Part shown: piece by piece, positions 5,109 to 13,335 of the stretch
Numbering within the stretch: position 1 is the stretch's first letter
How the letters are laid out: the number at the start of each line of letters is the position of its first letter
Assembly: GCA_934747805.1 (NCBI GenBank)
Contig: CAKVHC010000014.1
Coordinates: 1 to 21,939, forward strand
Length of the DNA stretch: 21,939 nucleotides
Reading direction: 5' to 3'
Origin: an uncultured Clostridia bacterium
Lineage (GTDB): Bacteria > Bacillota > Clostridia > Christensenellales > UBA1242
The notes under the pieces: model-generated
Told to the model about the DNA's origin: nothing
What the model saw: the letters and a program-made list of their open reading frames with translations, nothing else
The model's database searches: none
Translations under genes and position numbers: made by a program

Positions 5109-7157
5109 ATGGATTACGAAACAAAAAAATTGAAAGTCGTATTGTGGACGGTAGTTTCTTTACTAATATTGAGTGTGTTGGGCGTGAGCCTTTTATTTAT
5201 ATTGAAAATGCATCCAAGCACCCCAACGCCCAACCAAGTCAACGTAGGCGAACGCATCTCACGAGCAAGTTTCAAGAGCACTCTAACCAATGCAGATGTT
5301 TGGGACGGAACTAGTTCGACGGACTGGTCAGGCAGTGGAACATCGTCTAGCCCATATCTCATAACCAGAGCCAGTCAGTTATCAGGACTGAGTACATCTG
5401 TAAATAATGGTACAAACTATTCAGGCAAATATTTTAAACTCGCCAACGACCTAGATATGAATGGTGACACGTTAACATTTACCCCAATAGGCAGTACATC
5501 TAGCAAGAGTTTTAAAGGCAATTTTGACGGTGATGGACATAGTATAGTTGACCTTCAAATCGCCACGAGTATTGACGGCGGTCTGTTTTGTTATGTCGCA
5601 AACTCTACTATAAGCGATTTAAATATTGAGATTATCTTTACACAAAATCCAAGTATGTACTTTGGTGGATTGGCTTATTATGTAACTGATTCTTCAAAAA
5701 TTGAAAATGTAAATATTTCATATTCAGGCACTTATTCCATCAAGCTAGTAAAATACTGTTACACGAGTGGACTAATTCATACTTCACGAGATTCGACGAT
5801 AAAAAATTGTAAAGTAATTAATTTTATTGTTGATGCGGAAGATGTGTCTAAATGGAATGAAATATATATCGCAGGCTTAATTGGAAATGCCTATAATACT
5901 ACGGTAGAGGGTTGTATGGCTGATGTAAATTTTGATATTAGGATACCTAACACTTCTGACCCATGGGTATCAATGATTGCAGGACTAATTGGATATGAAA
6001 GTGGAACAAGTAGGGCATATAACAACAACTTGACTTGTGGTAAGATAAAAGTGACCATTGATTCAACAAGCCCTAATGTATATATAGGAGGAATGATCTC
6101 ACGACCATCAGGTAAACCAAGTGCTGGCGAACTAGTAATGCGTAACAACCTATCACAATGTGACATAGATGTCACCAGTGTTAACAGTAGAACTATATTA
6201 TCAGGGTTAAGTGGAGATCTTCAAGATGGGCAATACAGCAAATATAACATTTTTAACGGCACAATTAATGCAAAATCAAAATTTAATATGGTGGGCGGTG
6301 TAGATACATCTGCAACATCAACCGCTAAGGTCGTGTACAACAAAGACAGATTTTTAGTCACCGGTGCAAGCAGTCTAAACACAGTTGGTGCAACTAGTGA
6401 CGCAGATATGAAACTTCGCTCAACCTACGCAGACTGGGAAGACTTCGACACCTATTGGGTCGTTGGAGAAAAGGCAAATAATGGTTATCCAATGTTGAAA
6501 AAATTTATTGAAGTTGCCAAAGTAACAGGCTTTGAAGGTCGTGGTACTGAAGCAAGTCCGTATTTGGTTAAGACACACCAAGACCTATTAGGACTAGCAA
6601 GTTATTATAACGATAATGACCTTACGAAAGCAGAAATATACTGGCAACTTGCCAACGACATTGACGTCAGCAAGGACGCTAATAACATGTTAATCCATTT
6701 CACCCCAATATGCTATGCGAAAGAGTTCGACGGCTATTTAGACGGCAATGGCAAAACAATTAGCGGGCTTCTTATCGACCACCAGTATGAATATGCAGGT
6801 TTGTTCGGCACAATCGGTGCTAACCACTGGGTGAAGAACCTAACCGTAAAAGGCAAAATCTATTGGGATCAAGCGTATGCAGTAGGTGGTGTTGCTGGCA
6901 GAGTAATGGCAGACGGATATCTGCAAGACTGCAAGTTTGAAGGAGATATAATCGGCTTGCTTAATACAAAACCAAGCACCGAGTGTAATGGCGTGGTAGG
7001 AAAGTATGAACTAAATGGTGCAGTAGATTGTACTGCGACTTACACTGACCTAAAGTATGCTAAAATTGGCGGAACGACCGACGCACCAACTTACACATAT
7101 TACTTATACGACTGGGCACAATTAACGACTAGCTTGTACAATAAGAAAGTAAGTTAG
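5109..7157 (+). CDS. Membrane-anchored surface protein with duplicated beta-helix-like (GLUG-type) modules
   Basis: 682 aa. A short charged N-terminus (MDYETKKLK) precedes one hydrophobic segment (residues ~10-32) without a clear signal-peptidase site, so it is either a signal anchor or a weak signal peptide; the rest should lie outside the cell. The body is Gly/Asn/Thr/Ser-rich. A module at about 75-150 (GSGTSSSPYLI, then KLANDLDMNG, then FKGNFDGDGHSI) recurs at about 476-556 (GRGTEASPYLV, then QLANDIDVS, then FDGYLDGNGKTI). Each is followed by repeated strands with GGL/AGLIG/AGLFG-type turns (157, 186, 255, 291, 563, 593), as in GLUG-motif and right-handed beta-helix surface proteins of gut bacteria. 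There is no LPXTG or SLH motif. The likely role is adhesion or glycan contact, by analogy only. Confidence 0.8.
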   Translation: MDYETKKLKVVLWTVVSLLILSVLGVSLLFILKMHPSTPTPNQVNVGERISRASFKSTLTNADVWDGTSSTDWSGSGTSSSPYLITRASQLSGLSTSVNNGTNYSGKYFKLANDLDMNGDTLTFTPIGSTSSKSFKGNFDGDGHSIVDLQIATSIDGGLFCYVANSTISDLNIEIIFTQNPSMYFGGLAYYVTDSSKIENVNISYSGTYSIKLVKYCYTSGLIHTSRDSTIKNCKVINFIVDAEDVSKWNEIYIAGLIGNAYNTTVEGCMADVNFDIRIPNTSDPWVSMIAGLIGYESGTSRAYNNNLTCGKIKVTIDSTSPNVYIGGMISRPSGKPSAGELVMRNNLSQCDIDVTSVNSRTILSGLSGDLQDGQYSKYNIFNGTINAKSKFNMVGGVDTSATSTAKVVYNKDRFLVTGASSLNTVGATSDADMKLRSTYADWEDFDTYWVVGEKANNGYPMLKKFIEVAKVTGFEGRGTEASPYLVKTHQDLLGLASYYNDNDLTKAEIYWQLANDIDVSKDANNMLIHFTPICYAKEFDGYLDGNGKTISGLLIDHQYEYAGLFGTIGANHWVKNLTVKGKIYWDQAYAVGGVAGRVMADGYLQDCKFEGDIIGLLNTKPSTECNGVVGKYELNGAVDCTATYTDLKYAKIGGTTDAPTYTYYLYDWAQLTTSLYNKKVS

Positions 7158-7193
7158 GCGTGCTGCATTAGTCAGACGTATGAAGAAAAGAAG

Positions 7194-7222
7194 AAAAGGA
7201 CTCTCTCTTTGAGTTCTTTTTT
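7194..7222 (+). terminator. Terminator of the surface-protein gene
   Basis: A 10-bp stem AAAAGGACTC/GAGTTCTTTT (7194-7203/7211-7220, one G-T pair), a 7-base loop and six T (7217-7222). The right arm GAGTTCTTTTTT is the same as in the terminator at 1743-1776. Confidence 0.8.
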
Positions 7223-7270
7223 CTTTGTAAAAAAATTTTGTATATTTTTTAAAAAAGTGTCATAAAATAG

Positions 7271-7299
7271 TTGACAAGTGCTAGCAATAGGTTTAAAAT
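7271..7299 (+). promoter_or_regulatory. Sigma-A promoter of the hrcA-grpE-dnaK-dnaJ operon
   Basis: TTGACA (7271-7276), a 17-bp spacer and TAAAAT (7294-7299). The expected transcription start (~7306) lies inside the CIRCE element, the usual arrangement for HrcA repression. Confidence 0.85.
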
Positions 7300-7303
7300 T
7301 GCG

Positions 7304-7330
7304 TTAGCACTCGAAAATAAAGAGTGCCAA
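7304..7330 (+). promoter_or_regulatory. CIRCE element (HrcA operator)
   Basis: TTAGCACTC (7304-7312), nine bases, GAGTGCCAA (7322-7330). The consensus is TTAGCACTC-N9-GAGTGCTAA, so the left arm is perfect and the right arm has one change (C for T). It lies directly after the -10 box. It is the HrcA binding site and explains heat-shock control of the operon. Confidence 0.95.
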
Positions 7331-7370
7331 ACAACAACCTTAATACATACAATAAGTAAGGAGAAAAAAA

Positions 7371-8399
7371 TTGGGAATCGAGAAGGGTACGAGAAAGTAC
7401 GACATACTATGCACTGCGGTTGATGACTACATTCGCACAGCACAGCCAATTACTAGTGGTGGGCTGGCGAGCACATTCACGCAGATAAGTACAGCCACTT
7501 TGCGTAACGAGCTCAACTCGCTTGAAGCAATGGGTTACATGCGACAATTGCACACCAGCAGTGGCAGAGTTCCGACCAGCGAAGCGTACAAGGTGTATGT
7601 CGATTACATTTTGTCCAACAACAAGTTAGACCAGACGAAAGTCCGACGAGTGCAGAAGAATTACGAATTGCAGAGCGTCAATCTATTAAACACGCTCACA
7701 TCGTTTGCCAAAGGTCTGAGTCAGTTGACAAATTGCCCAACGGTCATATTGCAGAAAGGATTGCAGGATTTAGAGATTGTCAATTTACAAATCGTGCCGC
7801 TAATCAAAAAGGATGCCTTGTTGCTAGTTGAAACGGTGGCGGGAGTGATTGATGAGAGCATTCCACTTTCGCAAGATGTAGACCGCAATTCGTGTATGGA
7901 TGCGAGCGACTATCTCACCAAGCAATTCAAGGGCAAAACCATTAGATACATGGTAGATAACATCAACGAAGTTTGTCTAAAGGCGGGCACGCAGGTTCTA
8001 GGGTTCAAGACAATCATTGACACAGTCGTAACCACGCTATTTAAGGTTACGCAAAAAGAGGTCGCAGTCAGTCGAGAGGGCACAACCAAGCTTTACGACC
8101 ACCTCACTGCCGACGAAAAAGAGCAGATGCGAGATATTAATGCAATGCTTGAAGACAAAGAACGAATCGCTGAAATTATTGAGAACAGCGACGGCAACGA
8201 CTTGACCTATCGCACAGGCGACCCTGATTTGCAAAATAATATGATGATGACCACTCCAATAGTGATAAACGGCGTCAACATCGCAAGCCTTGCCTTGCTA
8301 GCGCCACAGAGAATCGACTATGCAAGCGTTGCTGCGGCTATGAAATTCATTTCTAGCCAAGTGAAGAATTTGGAAGGAGAACCAGAAGGTGAAAGATAA
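7371..8399 (+). CDS. hrcA: Heat-inducible transcription repressor HrcA
   Basis: 342 aa, the normal family length. It represses class I heat-shock genes by binding CIRCE, and GroEL-dependent folding makes it stress-responsive in characterised species. The N-terminal winged helix (about 5-75) has the signature ISTATLRNELNSLEAMGY followed by LHTSSGRVPTSEAYKVYVDY; a GAF-like and dimerisation region follows. The start is a TTG at 7371, preceded by AAGGAG (7358-7363); no ATG with a better site is in frame nearby, and the N-terminus then matches the family. First gene of the operon; its end overlaps the start of grpE by 11 bases. The operator at 7304-7330 implies autoregulation. Confidence 0.97.
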   Translation: MGIEKGTRKYDILCTAVDDYIRTAQPITSGGLASTFTQISTATLRNELNSLEAMGYMRQLHTSSGRVPTSEAYKVYVDYILSNNKLDQTKVRRVQKNYELQSVNLLNTLTSFAKGLSQLTNCPTVILQKGLQDLEIVNLQIVPLIKKDALLLVETVAGVIDESIPLSQDVDRNSCMDASDYLTKQFKGKTIRYMVDNINEVCLKAGTQVLGFKTIIDTVVTTLFKVTQKEVAVSREGTTKLYDHLTADEKEQMRDINAMLEDKERIAEIIENSDGNDLTYRTGDPDLQNNMMMTTPIVINGVNIASLALLAPQRIDYASVAAAMKFISSQVKNLEGEPEGER

Positions 8400-8994
8400 A
8401 GAAAACAAAAATGAATGTGCCTGCCACGACGAAGAGTGTGATTGCCACATTCACGAAAAATGCGAAAACGACAAATGCCAGTGCGCTGAGCCTGATGGTG
8501 GGTGCAGTTGTGACGAATGCCATTGCGACGAACATGCCGGCGATGACAATTGCGAGTGCAACGATTGTCACGACACTGCCAAGCCAAAAGAGATAGACTA
8601 CAAAAGCCTTTACATCACCACATTGGCAGACTTTGATAATTTCCGCAAAAGAACTATGACGTCATTGGCTGATGCCAGACTGGACGGCAAGATTGATGCG
8701 TTAAACACCATTTTGCCTGCGCTTGACAATTTCCGCCAAGCCTCCAGTATGATAACAGACAAAAACACGCTCATAGGCTTGCAATACATTGAGAAAAACA
8801 TTATGAGTGCTTTGCAGAGTTTGGGGGTGGAGAAGATTGATGCTAGCGGTCAATTCGACCCAACCTTGCACTGTGCAGTCAGCACTGACAACGAAAGCGA
8901 CCTCCCAGCAGGTGCAATCGTGAAAGAATTAGCCTCGGGCTACAAACTGGGCGACAAAGTGATTCGTTATTCACAAGTAATAGTTAAGAAATAA
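8389..8994 (+). CDS. grpE: Nucleotide exchange factor GrpE with a Cys/His-rich N-terminal extension
   Basis: 201 aa. GrpE releases ADP from DnaK. The conserved part is residues ~70-201: the end of the long dimer helix (LADFDNFRKRTMTSLADAR) and the C-terminal beta domain, with FDPTLHCAVSTDNESDLPAG and the closing SQVIVKK. Residues 10-61 are unusual: 14 Cys (10, 12, 17, 19, 25, 30, 32, 39, 41, 44, 46, 55, 57, 60) and six His among many Asp and Glu, mostly in C-x-C or C-x2-C pairs, where most GrpE proteins have a plain acidic tail. The start is GTG at 8389, with AAGGAG at 8373-8378 inside hrcA. No later in-frame start gives a normal GrpE (the next Met is at ~93), so the extension is part of the gene. 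Confidence 0.95.
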   Translation: MKDKENKNECACHDEECDCHIHEKCENDKCQCAEPDGGCSCDECHCDEHAGDDNCECNDCHDTAKPKEIDYKSLYITTLADFDNFRKRTMTSLADARLDGKIDALNTILPALDNFRQASSMITDKNTLIGLQYIEKNIMSALQSLGVEKIDASGQFDPTLHCAVSTDNESDLPAGAIVKELASGYKLGDKVIRYSQVIVKK

Positions 8995-9008
8995 AAGGAG
9001 ATTTTATT

Positions 9009-10847
9009 ATGGGAAAAATTATTGGTATAGACTTAGGTACTACGAACTCTTGCGTTGCCGTTATGGAAGGTGGCAAGCCAACCGTAATCGTCAATAGCGA
9101 AGGTTCACGCACAACCCCATCAGTAGTGGGATTTAAAGAAGACGGCGAACGTCTAGTAGGTCAGGTGGCAAAACGTCAAATGGTTGCCAACCCAGAGCAC
9201 ACTGTTTACAGCATCAAGCGTGAAATGGGCACAGATTACAAGGTTAACATTTATGGCAAATCTTACAGCCCACAAGAAATCAGCGCCATGATTTTGACTA
9301 AACTCAAAGCAGACGCTGAGGCATATTTGGGTCAACCAGTTACGCAAGCAGTCATCACTGTTCCAGCATACTTTAACGACAGCCAACGTCAAGCCACAAA
9401 GGATGCCGGCAAGATTGCAGGTTTGGAGGTTTTGAGAATTATTAACGAACCAACTGCAGCAGCTTTGGCTTATGGACTAGACAAAGAAGGCAACAAAAAC
9501 CAAAAGATTTTGGTTTATGACCTTGGCGGCGGTACATTCGATGTATCAATCCTTGAAATTGGCGACGGCGTATTCGAAGTGTTGGCAACCAATGGTAACA
9601 CTCGTCTTGGCGGTGACGATTTCGATAACCGTATCGTTAAATTGCTCGTTGACGACTTCAAAGCACAAAACGGCATCGATTTGTCCACAGACAAACAAGC
9701 AATGCAAAGATTGAAAGAAGCCGCAGAAAAGAGCAAAATTGAGCTCAGCCAAACGAACAGCTCAACAATCAGTTTGCCATTCATCACAGCAGATGCAAAT
9801 GGTCCAAAGCACCTAGAATACACACTCACACGTCAAAAATTTGAAGCACTCATTGATGACCTAATCAAAGAAACACTTGAATGCACAAAGCGTGCAATGA
9901 ACGACGCAAAACTCAATTTCAGCGATATCGCTAACGTAGTTTTGGTCGGTGGTTCAAGCCGTATTCCAGCTGTTGTCAGTGCAATCGAAGGCTTGACTGG
10001 CAAGACCGCATTCAAGGGCGTTAACCCAGACGAATGCGTAGCAATCGGTGCTGCAATCCAAGCCGGCGTATTGGGCGGCGAAGTCAAGGACGTATTGTTG
10101 CTTGATGTAACTCCATTGTCACTCGGCATTGAAACTTTGGGCGGCGTATGCACAAAGCTTATTGAACGTAACACAACAATTCCTACAAAGAAGAGTCAAA
10201 TCTTCTCAACCGCAGCCGACAACCAACCAGGTGTTGAAATCCACGTATTGCAAGGCGAACGTGAATTCGCTGCACAAAATAAGACTTTGGGACGTTTCCA
10301 ACTTGTTGGCATTCCACCAGCTCCTCGTGGCGTTCCTCAAATCGAAGTTACATTCGATATTGATGCCAACGGCATTGTAAATGTTAGCGCCAAAGATTTG
10401 GGCACTGGCAAAGAACAAAAAATCACAATCACCGCTTCTTCAAACCTTAGCGAAGATGAAATCAACAAGGCTGTAAATGAAGCAGAACAATTTGCAAAAG
10501 AAGACAAGGAAAAACGTGAAGTCGTAGACGCACGTAACAACCTTGACGGTATGATTTTCAACATTGAAAAGAGTATCAAAGACAACGCCGACAAACTCAG
10601 CGAAGCTGACAAGACAACACTCAACACTGCAGTTGAAGAAGCCAAGAAACACTTGACTAGCGAAAACAAAGAAGAGCTTAACAAGGCAGTTGAAGATTTG
10701 GCAAAAGCTTCTCAAGACATTTTCGCCAAGATGTATCAACAGGCTCAAGCCCAAGCACAAGCAAATGCTGGCGCTGGCGCACAGACTAACAACGGCGAAA
10801 ACAAAGACGGTGACCCAGAAATCATTGTTGAAGACGATAAAAAATAA
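9009..10847 (+). CDS. dnaK: Chaperone DnaK (Hsp70)
   Basis: 612 aa, full length. ATP-driven holding and refolding of client proteins, with DnaJ and GrpE as partners encoded on either side. The nucleotide-binding domain (1-~360) shows GIDLGTTNSCVAV (5-17), the phosphate-2 loop LVYDLGGGTFDVSI and VLVGGSSRIPAV. Substrate-binding beta domain: LLLDVTPLSLGIETLGGV onward. The helical lid has a Gln/Ala-rich linker (QQAQAQAQANAGAGAQ) and an acidic end (EIIVEDDKK). ATG at 9009 with AAGGAG (8996-9001); 14 bases after grpE. The Hsp70 loop that separates Gram-negative from Gram-positive DnaK is absent, in agreement with a Firmicute-type host. Confidence 0.99.
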   Translation: MGKIIGIDLGTTNSCVAVMEGGKPTVIVNSEGSRTTPSVVGFKEDGERLVGQVAKRQMVANPEHTVYSIKREMGTDYKVNIYGKSYSPQEISAMILTKLKADAEAYLGQPVTQAVITVPAYFNDSQRQATKDAGKIAGLEVLRIINEPTAAALAYGLDKEGNKNQKILVYDLGGGTFDVSILEIGDGVFEVLATNGNTRLGGDDFDNRIVKLLVDDFKAQNGIDLSTDKQAMQRLKEAAEKSKIELSQTNSSTISLPFITADANGPKHLEYTLTRQKFEALIDDLIKETLECTKRAMNDAKLNFSDIANVVLVGGSSRIPAVVSAIEGLTGKTAFKGVNPDECVAIGAAIQAGVLGGEVKDVLLLDVTPLSLGIETLGGVCTKLIERNTTIPTKKSQIFSTAADNQPGVEIHVLQGEREFAAQNKTLGRFQLVGIPPAPRGVPQIEVTFDIDANGIVNVSAKDLGTGKEQKITITASSNLSEDEINKAVNEAEQFAKEDKEKREVVDARNNLDGMIFNIEKSIKDNADKLSEADKTTLNTAVEEAKKHLTSENKEELNKAVEDLAKASQDIFAKMYQQAQAQAQANAGAGAQTNNGENKDGDPEIIVEDDKK

Positions 10848-10860
10848 TAAAGGATAAACT

Positions 10861-11994
10861 ATGGCCAAAGATTATTACAGCGTGCTAGGGGTGAACAAAA
10901 ACGCCAGTGACGACGAGATTAAATCTGCTTATCGTCAACTGGCGAAGAAATATCACCCAGATTTGAATAAGGATAATCCGGACGCAGAAACCAAGTTTAA
11001 AGAAGTCAACGAAGCATACAGCGTGCTCAGTGACAAGACTAAGCGTGCCAATTACGACCAGTTCGGCTCTGCAGAAGGCAATCCATTCGGTGCAGGTGCT
11101 GGCGGCGGTTTCAGTCAGGGTTTTGAAGGCAACTTTGGCGGATTTGAAGACATTTTCAATATCTTTGGCTTTGGCGGTGGCAAGCGTAGTCAGTCTGCTC
11201 CAATGCAGGAGCAGGGCGATGACCTTGAAATCACCTTGCGCATAAGCCTTGCAGAAGCCTGCAATGGTTGTGAAAAGACAATTCAAATCAATCGAAAAGT
11301 TAAATGCGACACTTGTAATGGCACGGGTGCAAAAGCAGGTAGTTCTGTCGTAGAATGTCCAGAATGTCATGGCACCGGTCGTGTCGAATACGTGCAGACC
11401 ACATTGTTCGGTCGAGTGAAAAATGTGGGCACATGCCGAAACTGTAACGGCACAGGCAAGGTTGTCAAGGATAAATGCACATCATGTCGTGGTGCTGGCA
11501 TCAAAAACGGCACAGCCACAATCAAGGTTAAAGTGCCAGCTGGCATAGACACCGATCAAACCTTGCGTATGCGTGGCGAAGGCGACCAAGTTGGCTCACC
11601 AAACGGCATAGCAGGTGACTTGCACATTCACATTGTGGTCGAGCCTCATCCAATGCTTGAGCGTAAAGGCTTTGACCTCTATACTGATGTCTACGTTCCA
11701 TTCACCACACTGTTAATGGGTGGCGAAGTGGAAGTGCCAACGCTTAGTGGCAACACAATTCTATCCATTCCAGCCTTAACCCAGAGCAACACTCGTTTCA
11801 CGCTCAAAGGCAAGGGCGTCAAATACTTGCGTTCAATCGGCAGTGGCGACCTAATCGTCACGCTCAAAGGCGAGATGCCAAAATCTCTCGACCGCAAGAC
11901 CAAAGCGTTGGTAAAAGAACTGGAAGAGAGTGTGAAACTCACAGATTATCCAAAATCAAATAACTATCGTAGCAAAGTGGAAAAAAATAGATAA
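10861..11994 (+). CDS. dnaJ: Co-chaperone DnaJ (Hsp40, class I)
   Basis: 377 aa. It delivers substrates to DnaK and stimulates its ATPase. All class I parts are present: J-domain with HPD at 32-34; Gly/Phe-rich linker (~70-115); cysteine-rich domain with four CxxCxGxG motifs (CDTCNGTG 149-156, CPECHGTG 166-173, CRNCNGTG 192-199, CTSCRGAG 206-213) that bind two zinc ions; and C-terminal substrate domains. The ATG follows dnaK by 13 bases with AAAGGA as ribosome site. Last gene of the operon, followed by a terminator at 12006. Confidence 0.99.
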   Translation: MAKDYYSVLGVNKNASDDEIKSAYRQLAKKYHPDLNKDNPDAETKFKEVNEAYSVLSDKTKRANYDQFGSAEGNPFGAGAGGGFSQGFEGNFGGFEDIFNIFGFGGGKRSQSAPMQEQGDDLEITLRISLAEACNGCEKTIQINRKVKCDTCNGTGAKAGSSVVECPECHGTGRVEYVQTTLFGRVKNVGTCRNCNGTGKVVKDKCTSCRGAGIKNGTATIKVKVPAGIDTDQTLRMRGEGDQVGSPNGIAGDLHIHIVVEPHPMLERKGFDLYTDVYVPFTTLLMGGEVEVPTLSGNTILSIPALTQSNTRFTLKGKGVKYLRSIGSGDLIVTLKGEMPKSLDRKTKALVKELEESVKLTDYPKSNNYRSKVEKNR

Positions 11995-12005
11995 ATTTGT
12001 ACAAG

Positions 12006-12031
12006 AAAAGTGGTTTGTGACCACTTTTTTT
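12006..12031 (+). terminator. Terminator of the hrcA-dnaJ operon
   Basis: A 9-bp stem AAAAGTGGT/ACCACTTTT (12006-12014/12020-12028), loop TTGTG, T-run 12025-12031. Confidence 0.85.
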
Positions 12032-12049
12032 GTTTTTTGCTTTTTGCGT

Positions 12050-12077
12050 TTGACAATTATTGCATATTAATTATAAT
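12050..12077 (+). promoter_or_regulatory. Promoter of the glycosyltransferase gene
   Basis: TTGACA (12050-12055), a 16-bp spacer and TATAAT (12072-12077). Confidence 0.75.
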
Positions 12078-12113
12078 AAAATTAACAATTTAATAATACA
12101 AAGGAATTTTTAT

Positions 12114-13259
12114 ATGAAGATAACCATCGTTGCGGACGTTCTCGGTCAGGAGAATAACGGCACAACTGTCACTATAAAACGCCTTATCGAAGGCCTAAAG
12201 ACTCGTGGCCACGAAGTGCGTGTCATCTCACCAACTAAGAGTGATGACCCAAATTATTACACAGTTGAGAAAAAGAGTTTCGGCATTTTCAATGGCTATA
12301 TGGACAAAAATGGCGTTGAACTTGCCAAGCCAAATATGAAACTTTTGCACGAAGCCATTGAGGGCGCAGACGTCGTGCACATTGTGTTGCCTTTCGCCAT
12401 GGGCAAGAAAGCTGTCAAAGTCTGCAACGAATTAGACATTCCATTTACAGCAGCTTTCCACTGCCAGCCAGAGAATATTTCCAGCCACGTTTTCATGAAG
12501 GATGTCAAGCCGGTCAATGACCTAATCTACAAGATTATGCGTCACAATTTTTACAAGAACGTTAAATACATTCATTGCCCAACCGAGTTTATCAAGAGCG
12601 AACTCGAGCGCAATCATTACAAGGCAAAGAAATATGCCATTTCCAACGGCGTAATTCCTAGCTTCACTCGCATGGAAGGGGTGGAGAAGCCAGACGAGTT
12701 CAAGGACAAGTTCTGCATTTTGACCACTGCACGTTTTTCCAAAGAAAAACGCCACGACGTACTGGTCAAGGCTGTTAAGTACAGCAAATATGCCGACAAA
12801 ATTCAGCTCATCTTTGCAGGCAATGGCCCAATGAAAGAAAAGGTTATCAAACTCGCCAAGAAAGAGAAAATCAACCCACCATACATTAATTATTTCACCA
12901 AAGAAGAACTCGCCAAGACTATCAACTATTGCGACCTTTACGTTCACCCAAGTGACATCGAAATAGAAGCCATCGGCTGTTTGGAAGCGTTCACTTGCGG
13001 TCTAGTGCCAGTCATCAGCAATAGTAACCGTAGTGCCACACGTTTCTTTGCTCTCACGGACAACAACTTGTTTAAGCGTGCTGACCCGAAAGATTTGGCT
13101 AAGAAAATCGATTACTGGATCGAACACCCAGAAGAGAAAGCCGAACTCGGCAAAGAGTATATGGAATACGCCAAGAAGTTCAACATTGACAGTTGCATTG
13201 ACGCAATGGTTGGAATGTTTAACGACGCTATTAACGAACACAAGAACAACAAAAAATAG
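12114..13259 (+). CDS. GT4-family glycosyltransferase, probably glycolipid-forming
   Basis: 381 aa, GT-B fold. The N-terminal domain begins MKITIVADVLGQENNGTT, with the short Gly-rich acceptor-side loop; a nucleotide-sugar domain follows from ~195 (CILTTARFSKEKRHDVLVKA, LIFAGNGPM), with the retaining-enzyme EX7E motif at E283 and E291 (EIEAIGCLE) and then AFTCGLVPVIS. This matches family GT4, and the overall pattern resembles enzymes that glycosylate diacylglycerol (alpha-glucosyl-diacylglycerol synthases); the acceptor is inferred. The frame is open from an ATG at 12060, but that one overlaps the promoter; the ATG at 12114 with AAGGA at 12101-12105 is the credible start. Single-gene unit with its own promoter and terminator. 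No membrane segment, so it is probably peripheral on the inner face. Confidence 0.88.
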   Translation: MKITIVADVLGQENNGTTVTIKRLIEGLKTRGHEVRVISPTKSDDPNYYTVEKKSFGIFNGYMDKNGVELAKPNMKLLHEAIEGADVVHIVLPFAMGKKAVKVCNELDIPFTAAFHCQPENISSHVFMKDVKPVNDLIYKIMRHNFYKNVKYIHCPTEFIKSELERNHYKAKKYAISNGVIPSFTRMEGVEKPDEFKDKFCILTTARFSKEKRHDVLVKAVKYSKYADKIQLIFAGNGPMKEKVIKLAKKEKINPPYINYFTKEELAKTINYCDLYVHPSDIEIEAIGCLEAFTCGLVPVISNSNRSATRFFALTDNNLFKRADPKDLAKKIDYWIEHPEEKAELGKEYMEYAKKFNIDSCIDAMVGMFNDAINEHKNNKK

Positions 13260-13262
13260 ACC

Positions 13263-13288
13263 AAAAAAGGCTCAGAAGAGCCTTTTTT
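13263..13288 (+). terminator. Terminator of the glycosyltransferase gene
   Basis: An 11-bp perfect stem AAAAAAGGCTC/GAGCCTTTTTT (13263-13273/13278-13288) around loop AGAA. Confidence 0.9.
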
Positions 13289-13310
13289 ATATCAAAATGC
13301 TTCCGCCTGA

Positions 13311-13318
13311 CATACAAT
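13311..13318 (+). promoter_or_regulatory. Possible sigma-E (sporulation) -10 element before spoVM
   Basis: CATACAAT matches the sigma-E -10 consensus CATACANT at every position and sits 17 bases before the spoVM start codon, the gene expected to be under mother-cell control. The -35 side is poor: the closest A/T-rich match (TTATATC near 13287-13293) is about 3 bases further away than the usual 14. The predicted start would fall on the ribosome site. Suggestive only. Confidence 0.35.
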
Positions 13319-13335
13319 CATACAAAGGAGTACAT

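Noticed and set aside
8353..8587. Minus-strand hydrophobic frames opposite the grpE start
   Set aside because: They are the complement of the Cys/Asp-rich GrpE tail; grpE is certain on the plus strand and no ribosome site supports these.
10337..10868. Long minus-strand open frames opposite dnaK (for example 10440-10868 and 9515-9829)
   Set aside because: They are antisense shadows of a highly expressed, codon-biased gene, without ribosome sites or recognisable products.
12060..12113. Longer N-terminus for the glycosyltransferase
   Set aside because: The ATG at 12060 lies inside the promoter spacer and has no ribosome site; family similarity begins at 12114.
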